28,958 nucleotides of DNA, from the NCBI GenBank assembly GCA_035640475.1, contig DASQWC010000057.1, forward strand, positions 1-28,958, written 5' to 3'. The notes beneath the pieces are model-generated. The model worked only from the letters and a program-made list of their open reading frames with translations. It searched no databases and was not told the DNA's origin. Below, piece after piece: positions 7,643 to 14,735 of the stretch. The position numbers and the translations under genes are program-made. Source of the DNA: DASQWC01 sp035640475. Its GTDB lineage: Bacteria; Actinomycetota; JAICYB01. Numbering within the stretch: the first letter of the stretch is position 1; each line of letters starts with the position of its first letter.

Positions 7643-8329
7643 TTAACGCGGTCGCCCGGACGGCTCCTCGCCGACCAGTGTACGACGCTGCGTGTACGAG
7701 GTCGTCGTCCCGTCCATCAGCGGGTCGGAAAGGTGCGTCGTGTCGTTCCACAGACGGATGCGCTTGCGTCCGTTGTTCAGCTGGATCACCGAGACGGATG
7801 CCGTCTCGACCATGAACACGTCCATCACGTCACGCGGAGCGTTCGTGACGCGACGAGCGAGCGAGAGAATCGGCCCCCCGTGCGTCACGGCGAGCACCGT
7901 TCGGCCGTCGTAGCGCTTCGCCGCTTCGTCCCACCACGTCCCGACCCGGCGGCCGAGATCGGCCCAGCACTCGCCGCCCGTCGGCGGCACCTCGTCGTCA
8001 CCGGCCCAGCGCGCGACGTCCTCCGGCCAGCGCTCCATCACTTCGCCGAAGGTTAGGTTCTCCCAGTCGCCGAAATGGCACTCGCGCAGGTCTTCGACGA
8101 TCGTCGCCTTGCGGCCCGTGATCTGGGTGATCGGCTCGGACGTCTGCACACATCTGACGAGCGGGGAGACGTGCATCACATCGATCCGGACTGCGCGCAA
8201 TCGCTGCGCGAGGGCCCGCGCTTGCTCGCGACCGTACTCGGTTAGGTCCACGTTGGTCGCTCCGGCAAATCGTCGTTCCTTCGACGACTCCGTCTCCCCG
8301 TGGCGAACAAGGATGAATCTCGTCGTCAT
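7643..8329 (-). CDS. Histidine phosphatase (phosphoglycerate-mutase-like)
   Basis: A 228-residue protein beginning TRFILVRHGETESSKERRF, with the RHGE catalytic motif (phosphorylated His), the second arginine in SPLVRCVQTSEPI, and the second catalytic His in VLAVTHGGPI. This places it in branch 1 of the histidine phosphatase superfamily, next to cofactor-dependent phosphoglycerate mutases, alpha-ribazole phosphatases and broad-specificity phosphatases. The exact substrate cannot be told. The frame is open further upstream, but ATG 8329 is the right start: it is where the homology begins and it overlaps the stop of the membrane protein gene as ATGA. The last 30 or so residues are basic and probably disordered. 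rnpB follows 10 bp after its stop. Confidence 0.92.
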   Translation of the reverse strand: MTTRFILVRHGETESSKERRFAGATNVDLTEYGREQARALAQRLRAVRIDVMHVSPLVRCVQTSEPITQITGRKATIVEDLRECHFGDWENLTFGEVMERWPEDVARWAGDDEVPPTGGECWADLGRRVGTWWDEAAKRYDGRTVLAVTHGGPILSLARRVTNAPRDVMDVFMVETASVSVIQLNNGRKRIRLWNDTTHLSDPLMDGTTTSYTQRRTLVGEEPSGRPR

Positions 8330-8862
8330 GCAGCGGCTTCCTTTGGTGTCTCGAGCATTCCCGTCCTGAGGAATCGTCGCATACCGGCGCGCGAGAGCAT
8401 GCCGTGCGACGCAAAGAGCCAGACGAGCACGAGCAAGCCGACGGCTTCTTGGACGACGATGCCTGTGTCGGAGAGTGGATTCAAGAACGCAAGCGTTCCG
8501 CCGTCGAGCGGATCGCGAGGAAACTCCGCGCCGAACAGCGGCCACCAGAAGATGCGAGGTTGCGACCACATGCCGTCCTCGGCGAGATGCAACAACGACG
8601 AGATCGGGACGAGGACGAACTGCCGCTTCGCGCGTCCGCGCATGAAGAAGAGCACGCAGAAGAGCGCGACGTTCAACAGAAGCGTGTGTGCGTAGAGCCG
8701 TCCGGAATCGAAGCGCTCGCGAAAGAGCAGCCGGCCGATCGGCTTGTCGATGATGTCGGGCAACAGCGACGCGAGCATCACGACGCGGTAGTCGACGCGG
8801 GGATTCCCGCGCATGACGAACCACACGATGAGCATCGTGAGGCCCGCGTGCCAGAAGATCAC
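8326..8862 (-). CDS. Inner-membrane protein resembling the YdjM/DUF457 metal-dependent hydrolase family
   Basis: A 178-residue protein with several hydrophobic helices (around residues 5-20, 25-35, 58-72, 82-92 and 135-150). Polar residues at the membrane edges recall the YdjM (LexA-binding, putative membrane hydrolase) family: FWHAG at the N-terminus, LLPDIIDKPIG at about 33-43, LYAHTLLLN and SSLLHLAEDGMW, a His/Asp set that could bind metal. The start is GTG at 8862. Its stop overlaps the phosphatase start (ATGA), so the two are coupled. Directly upstream lies copy 1 of the composite hairpin repeat. Family assignment is moderate and the activity of the family is itself not well known. Confidence 0.65.
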   Translation of the reverse strand: MIFWHAGLTMLIVWFVMRGNPRVDYRVVMLASLLPDIIDKPIGRLLFRERFDSGRLYAHTLLLNVALFCVLFFMRGRAKRQFVLVPISSLLHLAEDGMWSQPRIFWWPLFGAEFPRDPLDGGTLAFLNPLSDTGIVVQEAVGLLVLVWLFASHGMLSRAGMRRFLRTGMLETPKEAAA

Positions 8863-8871
8863 TTCAGATCA

Positions 8872-8926
8872 GGGGGCTGCGCCCCCCGAACCCCCGCGCT
8901 ATTCGAATGAGCTTCGCTCATTCGAA
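8872..8926 (-). repeat. Composite hairpin element, copy 1 (stop-codon-embedded)
   Basis: On the minus strand it reads TTCGAATGAGC-GAA-GCTCATTCGAA (8926-8902, perfect 11-bp stem), a linker with GCGCGGGGGTTCGG, then a second hairpin GGGGGC-GCA-GCCCCC (8886-8872). The TGA in the first arm is the stop codon of the RNase HI gene, and the arm's first six bases are its last two codons. Copy 2 at 11763-11820 has the same core, loop and GC-rich hairpin but a different, again fully compensated, outer stem. It sits between two genes of the same strand and may end or stabilise the upstream mRNA. Confidence 0.85.
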
Positions 8927-9358
8927 GATCTCGCCTTGCGGCGGCCGCACGCCGCGCGCCTTCGCCGCCTCGGCCCCCGCCTTGGCGAGCTCGTCGGCTC
9001 GCTCGTTGCGTTCGCGCGGGATGTGCTCGAACCGGACGCTGTCGAAGCGTTCGCGCAGCGCGTCGGCTTCCATCTTCAGGCCCTTCAGGCCCTTCGCCTT
9101 GATCTTGTACTCGCCCAGCATCTGTCGGACGAGCAGCTGCGAGTCGCTGCGGACGACGAGGTCGTGGATGCCTCGCTGTACGGCTTCTGCGAGTCCTTCA
9201 AGGAGTGCGCGGTATTCGGCCTGATTGTTCGTGCCGTACCCGGTGTCTTCCGAGCGTTCGACGATCGTCTCGCCGTCGACGATCAGGACGACCCCGGTCC
9301 CCGACGGTCCCGGATTGCCGAACGACGCACCGTCGACGTAAAGAAAGGCCTCGGTCAC
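8918..9358 (-). CDS. Ribonuclease HI family protein
   Basis: A 146-residue RNase H fold protein with the four acidic catalytic positions: Asp9 in YVDGASFGNPGPSG, Glu48 in TNNQAEYRALLEG, Asp72 in VRSDSQLLV and Asp122 in RERNERADELAKAG. It cleaves the RNA strand of RNA-DNA hybrids. It is a stand-alone domain of the short type found in actinobacteria, without the basic protrusion of the E. coli enzyme. GTG 9358 overlaps the TGA of the zinc-ribbon gene (GTGA), which fixes the start; the longer open frame upstream is not family-like. Its stop codon lies inside the composite hairpin element. Confidence 0.92.
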   Translation of the reverse strand: MTEAFLYVDGASFGNPGPSGTGVVLIVDGETIVERSEDTGYGTNNQAEYRALLEGLAEAVQRGIHDLVVRSDSQLLVRQMLGEYKIKAKGLKGLKMEADALRERFDSVRFEHIPRERNERADELAKAGAEAAKARGVRPPQGEIFE

Positions 9359-10083
9359 CTGACGACGAGCAGTCGCCGGCAGTGCTCGCAGCGGAAGAGC
9401 CATTCTCCGTCGCGAGCCTTCCGCTTGATCCTGTCGACCTCGACCGCCGAGAGTGCTTCGCGGCACGCGGTACACACGCCGTTCTCGAGCGCGCCTACTC
9501 CGATGCCGCGCTTGGAATCTCGAAGCGTGGCGTAGAGCTCGAGCGTGTCCTCGGGGATCTTCGCCAGCACGTCCGCGCGCTTGCTCTCCTCGGTGTCGAG
9601 CTCCGAATCGATCTCGGCTTCGGCTGCGCCGATCTTCACGCGCAATCCATTCGCCTCGGAATCGAGCGAGGCGAGCTCTTGTTCGAGCTGCTGCCGCTGC
9701 GAGAGCAGGACGTCGCGGGCTTCGAGCTCTTCAAGGCCCTTCTCTTCGAGCGGCGCCTTCCGGCGGCGAAGCATCGCGACTTCCTCCTGGAGAGCCGAGA
9801 GCTCCTTGGGATTGATCACCTGGCCGGAGTACATCTTGTGCTCCTCCTGGGCGATCTTCTCCTCGATCAGGCGTACCTCTTCCTCGACACGGCGCTCTTC
9901 ACGCTCGAGGGCGTCAGCCTCGTGCTGCAGCCGCTCCATCTCGGCCCGAACCTCGGCCATCCGTGCTTCTGTGTCGGCGAGGTCGGCACGTAAGGGCAGC
10001 GTCACTTTCCGCTCGTGGAGCCGGTCGCGCACGAGGTCGATCACCTGGAGATCGAGCAGGGCGGCGCCGGCGGCCTCCGTCAC
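9355..10083 (-). CDS. Coiled-coil C4-type zinc-ribbon protein (zf-RING_7 type)
   Basis: A 242-residue protein. Residues about 20-175 are a long charged coiled coil, rich in Glu, Arg, Leu and Ala, interrupted by the family block HKMYSGQVINPKELSALQ. The C-terminus is a zinc ribbon with Cys204/Cys207 (CTAC) and Cys232/Cys235 (CEHC). The family is widespread, often next to RNase H and DUF34/NIF3 genes in actinobacteria, and is thought to bind nucleic acids; the function is not established. GTG 10083 is preceded by GGAGG at good spacing, which supports this start over the longer frame. The gene overlaps RNase HI by 4 bp, so the two are coupled and probably act in related nucleic-acid work. Confidence 0.87.
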   Translation of the reverse strand: MTEAAGAALLDLQVIDLVRDRLHERKVTLPLRADLADTEARMAEVRAEMERLQHEADALEREERRVEEEVRLIEEKIAQEEHKMYSGQVINPKELSALQEEVAMLRRRKAPLEEKGLEELEARDVLLSQRQQLEQELASLDSEANGLRVKIGAAEAEIDSELDTEESKRADVLAKIPEDTLELYATLRDSKRGIGVGALENGVCTACREALSAVEVDRIKRKARDGEWLFRCEHCRRLLVVR

Positions 10084-10138
10084 GCGTCCTCCGTTATCCC
10101 GGGGTTCTGAGCCCGACGAGTGTACTGAGGGCGCGTCG

Positions 10139-11338
10139 CTACTGCGCAGCTTCGGCGGCCGCGACGGTCGCGTTGGCGACCGACGCACCACGCGCGGCGC
10201 CCAGCAGCTCGGTCTCGCCGAACTTGTCGTAGACGAGCGCGAAGGACACCTGAGCCTTGGGATCTGCGCACGCGTATGTCCCGCCGAGCCCGACGTGTCC
10301 GTAGCCTTCGGGGTTCGGACCCATTACCGGGATCGAGCCGGAGCTCATGAACCCGAGGCGCCAGCGCGGGGGGATCACAATGACGAGATCGTTCCGGTCG
10401 TTCTGCACGGTCGTCGCTTTGGCGATCGTGTCCGGGCTCAGAATCCGGACGCCGTCGACCTCACCGTCCCGCTCCCACGCCGCATAGAGCTTGGCAAGCG
10501 ACCGCGCCGTGAAAACGCCCGAGATCGCTGGGATGCACGACGACCACCCGTCCGGTGAGTCGAGAAAGGCGAAGAGGTCACCTCGGGGGCCCAGCGCTTT
10601 CCAGGGAACCGAGTCCTTCGGGAGCATCGCGTCGTAGGTGGCTTCCGGGTCCGGGCCACCGCTGAGACCTTCACTCGAGCGCAGAAGCGGAGCGATTCGG
10701 TGGTGCTCGGATGGTGGTGTGCCGATGTACAGGCCGTCGAGCCCGAGCGGTCCGGCCAGCTCCTCGGCAAGGAAGGTCGGAACGTCGCGGCCGTCGATGC
10801 GACGAAGCGCCTCTCCCACGAGCCAGCCGTAATTGAGCGCGTGGTAGCCGTTGGCCGTCCCCGGCTCCCAGAGCGGCTCCAGGCCTTCCATGACGCCGAC
10901 CATGTGCTCCCAGTCACCCGTCTCGCGCGCGTCGGCGATCTGATCGCGAATCTGCGGGACGCCCGCCTCGTGAGACAAGATGTGGCGAATCTTGATTCCG
11001 TCCTTGCCGTTGCTGCCGAACTCCGGCCAGACGGAGGCGACCGGCGCGTCGTAGTCGACACCGTTTCGCTCCATCGCCATGTGGAGGGCCGTGGCGACGA
11101 CACCTTTGGTCGTCGACCAGCAGATGGCCATCGTGTCGCGCTCCCACGGGATGTCGCCGGAGGGTGACGACCGGGAGCCGCCCCACACGTCGATGACCGG
11201 CTCGCCGCGCAAGTACGCGGCAAACGACACGCCGTGGTGGTCGCCGTTGGCGACTTGCTGCGCAAGGAGCCTGGGCACTTCCGCGAAGCGATCGTCGCAG
11301 TACCCGTCGAAGCCTTCTGGGAGTTTTGCTTCCTTCAT
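10139..11338 (-). CDS. Serine hydrolase of the class C beta-lactamase / esterase EstB family
   Basis: A 399-residue enzyme. The catalytic SxxK is STTK at 75-78 (nucleophile Ser75, base Lys78), the second motif is YHALNYG with Tyr165, and GHVGLGG near the end stands in for the KTG box. HILSHEAGVPQ is the typical family block between them. No signal peptide is visible, which speaks for a cytosolic esterase or carboxylic-ester hydrolase rather than a true periplasmic beta-lactamase. ATG 11338 follows a TAGGAT element (11348-11353) by nine bases. It is divergent from the VOC gene at 11382 and stands first in a minus-strand run that continues, after 55 bp, into the zinc-ribbon gene. Confidence 0.9.
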   Translation of the reverse strand: MKEAKLPEGFDGYCDDRFAEVPRLLAQQVANGDHHGVSFAAYLRGEPVIDVWGGSRSSPSGDIPWERDTMAICWSTTKGVVATALHMAMERNGVDYDAPVASVWPEFGSNGKDGIKIRHILSHEAGVPQIRDQIADARETGDWEHMVGVMEGLEPLWEPGTANGYHALNYGWLVGEALRRIDGRDVPTFLAEELAGPLGLDGLYIGTPPSEHHRIAPLLRSSEGLSGGPDPEATYDAMLPKDSVPWKALGPRGDLFAFLDSPDGWSSCIPAISGVFTARSLAKLYAAWERDGEVDGVRILSPDTIAKATTVQNDRNDLVIVIPPRWRLGFMSSGSIPVMGPNPEGYGHVGLGGTYACADPKAQVSFALVYDKFGETELLGAARGASVANATVAAAEAAQ

Positions 11339-11367
11339 CGAAGAGCCATCCTAGCCGTCCGAGTCGG

Positions 11368-11373
11368 TACGCT
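11368..11373 (+). promoter_or_regulatory. Candidate -10 of the VOC/penicillin-amidase operon
   Basis: TACGCT fits TANNNT and ends eight bases before the ATG at 11382, which again suggests a transcript with almost no leader. The whole divergent intergenic region is only 43 bp. Confidence 0.4.
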
Positions 11374-11381
11374 TCACGCCG

Positions 11382-11771
11382 ATGAGGATCGAGGGCATCG
11401 GTGAGCTCGCGCTGCGCGTGAACGATCTTCCGAAGATGCGCGACTTCTACAGGGACGTCGTCGGCCTCGAGATCTACGACGAGCCCGAGCCGTTCTTCGT
11501 CTTCTTCAACGCCGGACCGGGCGTTGAAGGTCACCCGCAGATCTTCGCGCTGTTCTCTCGCGACGTCGACGTCGCCCAGCCCGCATCGACGCTCGACCAT
11601 TTCGCGTTTCTGATCCCATTAGAGGAGCAGCAGGCGCAGCACGAACGCCTCACGTCGCTCGGTGTCGATGTCTTGCCGAGGACGTTTCCGCACTTCCATT
11701 TCCGGTCGCTCTTCTTCGCCGATCCCGAAGGCAACACCGTCGAGTTCGTCAGCTACGATCGCAACGTATGA
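11382..11771 (+). CDS. VOC (glyoxalase/bleomycin-resistance fold) family protein
   Basis: A 129-residue protein of one VOC unit pair: IEGIGELALRVNDLPKMRDFYRD opens the first module, TLDHFAFLIPLEEQQAQHERL the second, and FFADPEGNTVEFVSYD is the hallmark C-terminal strand with the metal-ligand Glu. The His at DHFAF is a likely second ligand. Substrate is unknown. It starts with ATG 11382 and its TGA at 11769-11771 lies within the first hairpin of composite element copy 2. The penicillin-amidase gene follows 55 bp on, on the same strand, so the two probably form an operon; whether the VOC protein shares that enzyme's pathway is unknown. Confidence 0.87.
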   Translation: MRIEGIGELALRVNDLPKMRDFYRDVVGLEIYDEPEPFFVFFNAGPGVEGHPQIFALFSRDVDVAQPASTLDHFAFLIPLEEQQAQHERLTSLGVDVLPRTFPHFHFRSLFFADPEGNTVEFVSYDRNV

Positions 11772-11820
11772 GCGAAGCTCATACGTTCGGCGCGGGGGGT
11801 CCGGGGGGCGCAGCGCCCCC
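11763..11820 (+). repeat. Composite hairpin element, copy 2 (stop-codon-embedded)
   Basis: AACGTATGAGC-GAA-GCTCATACGTT (11763-11787) is a perfect 11-bp stem with a GAA loop; it contains the last two codons and stop codon of the VOC gene. Then come GCGCGGGGGG, TCCGG and a second hairpin GGGGGCG-CAG-CGCCCCC (11804-11820). It shares with copy 1 the TGAGC-GAA-GCTCA core, the GCGCGGGGG linker and the GGGGGGCGCAGC hairpin, and lies six bases before the next gene's GTG. Confidence 0.85.
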
Positions 11821-11826
11821 GGTCAA

Positions 11827-13995
11827 GTGAACGACAGGATCGACATCTTCCGGGACGAGATCGGCGTCCCACACGCGCGTGCGCGCAACGTTCACGACGC
11901 GTTCTTCGCGCAGGGATACATCCATGCGCAGGACCGCTTGTGGCAAATGGATTCGGATCGCCGGAGAGCATCCGGGCGCCTGGCCGAGGTGCTCGGCCCT
12001 CGTGCCCTACGTATGGACATCTTCTGCCGGCGTATGGGGCTCGAATCCACGTCGCGGGTCGACTACCACGCATACGACAAAGCCACACGCGAGGTCTTGG
12101 ACGCCTACGCCGCGGGCGTCAATCGATATCTCGAAACGACCGACGAGTTGCCCGTCGAGTTCGCGATCTGCGGGGTCGAGCCGGCGCCGTGGGAAGCGTG
12201 GCAGTGCGGTGCGGTCATGAAGGTCCGTCACGTCCTGATGGGGAACTACGACCGCAAGCTCTGGCGCAAACAGCTGTTCGACACGCTGGGCGCCGACGGC
12301 GCCGTTGCCTTCGGGAGCGTTGATGGGCGAGAGGACACGCTCATCATCCCCGTGGGCGGAGTCCGCAGGTGGAACGCGGACCCGAGCGCACTCGCCACCG
12401 CGGGGACTCCGGATGGGAGCAACAACTGGGCCGTCCACGGGAGCAGGACCCTGAGCGGCATGCCGCTCGTAGCCGGCGACCCGCACCGAACGCTCGAAGT
12501 CCCGAACGTCTATTACCAGAATCACATCGCTTGCCCCGAGTTCGACGCGATCGGCATCTCGATGCCGGGCGTCCCGGGAATGTTCCACTTCGGGCACAAC
12601 GAGCACGTCGCCTGGTGCGTCACACACGCGATGGCCGACAACCAAGACCTGTTCGTCGAGCGCTTCACGCCCGACGGGCGCTACGAATTCCGAGGGCAGA
12701 CACGCGAGGGCGAGCACCGAGTCGAGCGCGTCGACGTGCGCGACGGCTCACCGGTGGACGTCGACATCACTGTGACCCATCACGGCCCGGTGATCTTCGG
12801 CGACCCGAAATCCGGCTCGGCCATCACGTTGCGCTGGACGGGCACCGACCATCCGAACACGACGCTCCGCTCGCTGTTGCCGATGCTGTGCGCGACATCG
12901 GTGGACGAGCTCGAGGAAGCAATGCGTTCGTGGATCGATCCGTGCAACAACCTCGTCAGTGCGGACCGCTCGGGCGCGATCTCTTATCTGCACCGCGGCC
13001 GGGTTCCTCTGCGCAACCGCGCCAACGGCTGGATGCCGGTGCCCGGATGGACGGGCGAGCACGAGTGGAACGGCGACGTCCCGTTCGAAGAGCTGCCGCG
13101 GCTGCGGAATCCCGACGCCGGCTACATCGTCACGGCCAACAACGCCGTCCGGCAGGGCGAAGATCCGTACCTCGGCATGGATTACGCGCCGAGGTACCGA
13201 GCGGAGCGAGTGCTCGAGCGGCTCCGGCCGCTCAAGCGAGCGTCGTCCAAGGACATGGCGTCGATCCACGCAGACCGGGTGTCGCTCGCGTCGGCACGCT
13301 TCCGCGATGCAGTCAGGCGCGTCATCGACTGGGACGGCGCGATGGATCCGGACAGCGCCGGTGCCGCCGTGTATGCCGTCCTGCGCGAGCAACTCGCGAT
13401 CGAATTGTGCGAGGGCGACCTGCTGCGGCAAGTCGTCGAGAACCCCTACGTCGAGGACCCACTGCCGACGCCCGCGCAGACGCGAGTCCGCGTGGCGCTG
13501 CCACGACTGATCGATACCGACGATCGCCGACTCATCGAAGGACGATCGTGGAGCGAGGCCATCGACGACGCAATGCCGAACGCGCTCGCGTGGCTGAAGG
13601 CAACGCTCGGCGACAACGAGCGTCTCTGGCGATGGGACCACATTCACACCACACGACTGGCACATCCGGTCGCGCGCGCGTATCCCGAGCACGCGAAGGC
13701 GCTCAACCCTCCGGCGGTCGGATGCGGCGGCGACGCGGACACGGTGAACTGCGCGAGCTGGGAGTCGGGCCTGGGGATCTATCACGGCTCGGTCGCGCGC
13801 TACGTCTTCGATCTCGGAGATTGGGAGCGCAGCGGCTGGGTGATCCCGCTCGGTACGTCGGGAGATCCGCGCAGCCCGCACTTCTCGGACCAAGCAACGA
13901 AGTGGTCACGCGTAGAGCTGTTCCCGATGACGTACTCGTGGGAGCGGATCGAGGCGGGGGCCGAGTCGCGTCAGACGCTCGAACCGTCGAGATAG
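11827..13995 (+). CDS. Penicillin amidase family N-terminal nucleophile hydrolase
   Basis: A 722-residue precursor of the penicillin acylase (Ntn hydrolase) family, which cleaves amide bonds of acylated amines such as penicillins, acyl-homoserine lactones or acyl amino acids. The alpha-chain block is seen at the start: IFRDEIGVPHARA, GYIHAQDRLWQMDSDRRRASG. Ser198 in DGSNNWAVHGSRT would become the new N-terminal nucleophile after self-cleavage; HHGPVI and the TANNAV segment (oxyanion Asn) follow in the beta chain. GTG 11827 starts the family homology; the longer open frame upstream runs through the VOC gene and the hairpin element. No signal peptide is present, unlike most studied secreted members, so it is probably cytosolic. 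Its substrate is unknown. Confidence 0.93.
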   Translation: MNDRIDIFRDEIGVPHARARNVHDAFFAQGYIHAQDRLWQMDSDRRRASGRLAEVLGPRALRMDIFCRRMGLESTSRVDYHAYDKATREVLDAYAAGVNRYLETTDELPVEFAICGVEPAPWEAWQCGAVMKVRHVLMGNYDRKLWRKQLFDTLGADGAVAFGSVDGREDTLIIPVGGVRRWNADPSALATAGTPDGSNNWAVHGSRTLSGMPLVAGDPHRTLEVPNVYYQNHIACPEFDAIGISMPGVPGMFHFGHNEHVAWCVTHAMADNQDLFVERFTPDGRYEFRGQTREGEHRVERVDVRDGSPVDVDITVTHHGPVIFGDPKSGSAITLRWTGTDHPNTTLRSLLPMLCATSVDELEEAMRSWIDPCNNLVSADRSGAISYLHRGRVPLRNRANGWMPVPGWTGEHEWNGDVPFEELPRLRNPDAGYIVTANNAVRQGEDPYLGMDYAPRYRAERVLERLRPLKRASSKDMASIHADRVSLASARFRDAVRRVIDWDGAMDPDSAGAAVYAVLREQLAIELCEGDLLRQVVENPYVEDPLPTPAQTRVRVALPRLIDTDDRRLIEGRSWSEAIDDAMPNALAWLKATLGDNERLWRWDHIHTTRLAHPVARAYPEHAKALNPPAVGCGGDADTVNCASWESGLGIYHGSVARYVFDLGDWERSGWVIPLGTSGDPRSPHFSDQATKWSRVELFPMTYSWERIEAGAESRQTLEPSR

Positions 13996-14024
13996 GCCAC
14001 CGGTCCCCACTGGTAAACCTGCAT

Positions 14025-14051
14025 GGGCCCCCTCGGTGATCGAGGGGACCC
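14025..14051. terminator. Hairpin between the convergent amidase and CBS genes
   Basis: GGGCCCCCTCG-GTGAT-CGAGGGGACCC pairs in 10 of 11 positions, in the 75-bp gap between two convergent genes. Neither side carries a T run, so it may be a bidirectional terminator of the kind seen in high-GC genomes, but this is not certain. Confidence 0.6.
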
Positions 14052-14070
14052 AGCCTAGTAGTCGAACGTG

Positions 14071-14574
14071 CTAGTTGTTCGCCGGTGCGCCGCTGATGTC
14101 GGCGAGTGCCGACCTACGGTCGAGCTCCAGCGCGAGGTCGCCCAGCGACACAACCCCCACGGCCTGGTCGCCGTCGACAACGGGCAGCCGTCGGAGCGAC
14201 TTCTCGCGCATCAGCTTGACGGCCTTGTCGACGGAGTCCTCCGGCGCCACGTATACGAGCTTCTCGGAGCAGATGGCCGCGAGCGTCGTCTGCGTCGGAT
14301 CGCGGTCATCGGCAATCGCCCGAACAACCATGTCGCGGTCGGTGACGATTCCTTTGATTCGGGCGCTCGTGTCGTCCAGAACGATCACATCGCCGATGTC
14401 GTTCTCACGCATCGCGCGCGCCGCGTTCTGGATCGTCTCCGACTCGATCATGGTCACCGGATCCGGCGTCATGACGTCCGACACGTGCTTCGAGTTGCCC
14501 CCGGCGGACTTGGACCGGGACGTGGTTTTTCGGCTCGTGGTCTTGGACGTGGAACGCTTCTTCGTGGTCGGCAT
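14071..14574 (-). CDS. CBS-domain pair protein with basic N-terminal tail
   Basis: A 167-residue protein. Residues 1-30 are a Lys/Ser/Thr/Arg tail that looks disordered and recalls histone-H1-like tails. Then come two CBS motifs, the first with VSDVMTPDPVTMIESETI and GIVTDRDMVVRAI, the second with VAPEDSVDKAVKLMREKSLRRLPVVDG and GVVSLGDLALEL. CBS pairs bind adenosine nucleotides and act as energy or stress sensors; stand-alone pairs of this type are common in actinobacteria and many are induced in hypoxia or stasis. The ATG at 14574 has a strong AGAAGGAGG ribosome site. The partner is unknown. It shares its upstream region with the divergent merR gene, including the big palindrome. Confidence 0.9.
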   Translation of the reverse strand: MPTTKKRSTSKTTSRKTTSRSKSAGGNSKHVSDVMTPDPVTMIESETIQNAARAMRENDIGDVIVLDDTSARIKGIVTDRDMVVRAIADDRDPTQTTLAAICSEKLVYVAPEDSVDKAVKLMREKSLRRLPVVDGDQAVGVVSLGDLALELDRRSALADISGAPANN

Positions 14575-14680
14575 GGCCGCGCCTCCTTCTCGTCGGTCAC
14601 TGGCTGCCTACCCGCGGCCCGAGGGGTGAAAACGTCGGGTTGAGCCCGGCCTCGTGCGCTGGTGAAATAATGCCTCCTAG

Positions 14681-14722
14681 CGGATAGTCCAACTATCTAT
14701 TTATAGATAGTGCTACTATCCG
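14681..14722. promoter_or_regulatory. 42-bp concentric palindrome, presumed operator between CBS and merR genes
   Basis: CGGATAGT (14681-14688) matches ACTATCCG (14715-14722), and ACTATCTAT (14692-14700) matches ATAGATAGT (14703-14711); both pairs share the same centre at 14701.5. It can also be read as two tandem dyads GATAGT-N3-ACTATC with centres 23 bp apart, about two helical turns. It is an AT-rich island in GC-rich DNA. TACTAT (14714-14719) inside the right part is a possible -10 for merR. The merR product is the natural candidate to bind. Confidence 0.72.
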
Positions 14723-14735
14723 TTAGTGAGGTCAA

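Noticed and set aside
7635..7644. AAGAGCTCTT palindrome just upstream of rnpB
   Set aside because: A 10-bp perfect palindrome next to a stop codon, too short to call an operator without more copies.
7473..7751. Open frames across the rnpB region
   Set aside because: The region is clearly RNase P RNA with its conserved blocks and terminator; the frames are by-products.
11662..11826. N-terminal extension of the penicillin-amidase frame
   Set aside because: The added 55 residues come from the VOC gene in another frame and the hairpin element; family homology begins at GTG 11827.
12369..14039. Long frames inside the penicillin-amidase gene on both strands (also 12748-13893 minus)
   Set aside because: Arg/Ala/Gly/Pro-rich translations of the kind expected from shifted high-GC codons; the amidase frame holds all family motifs.
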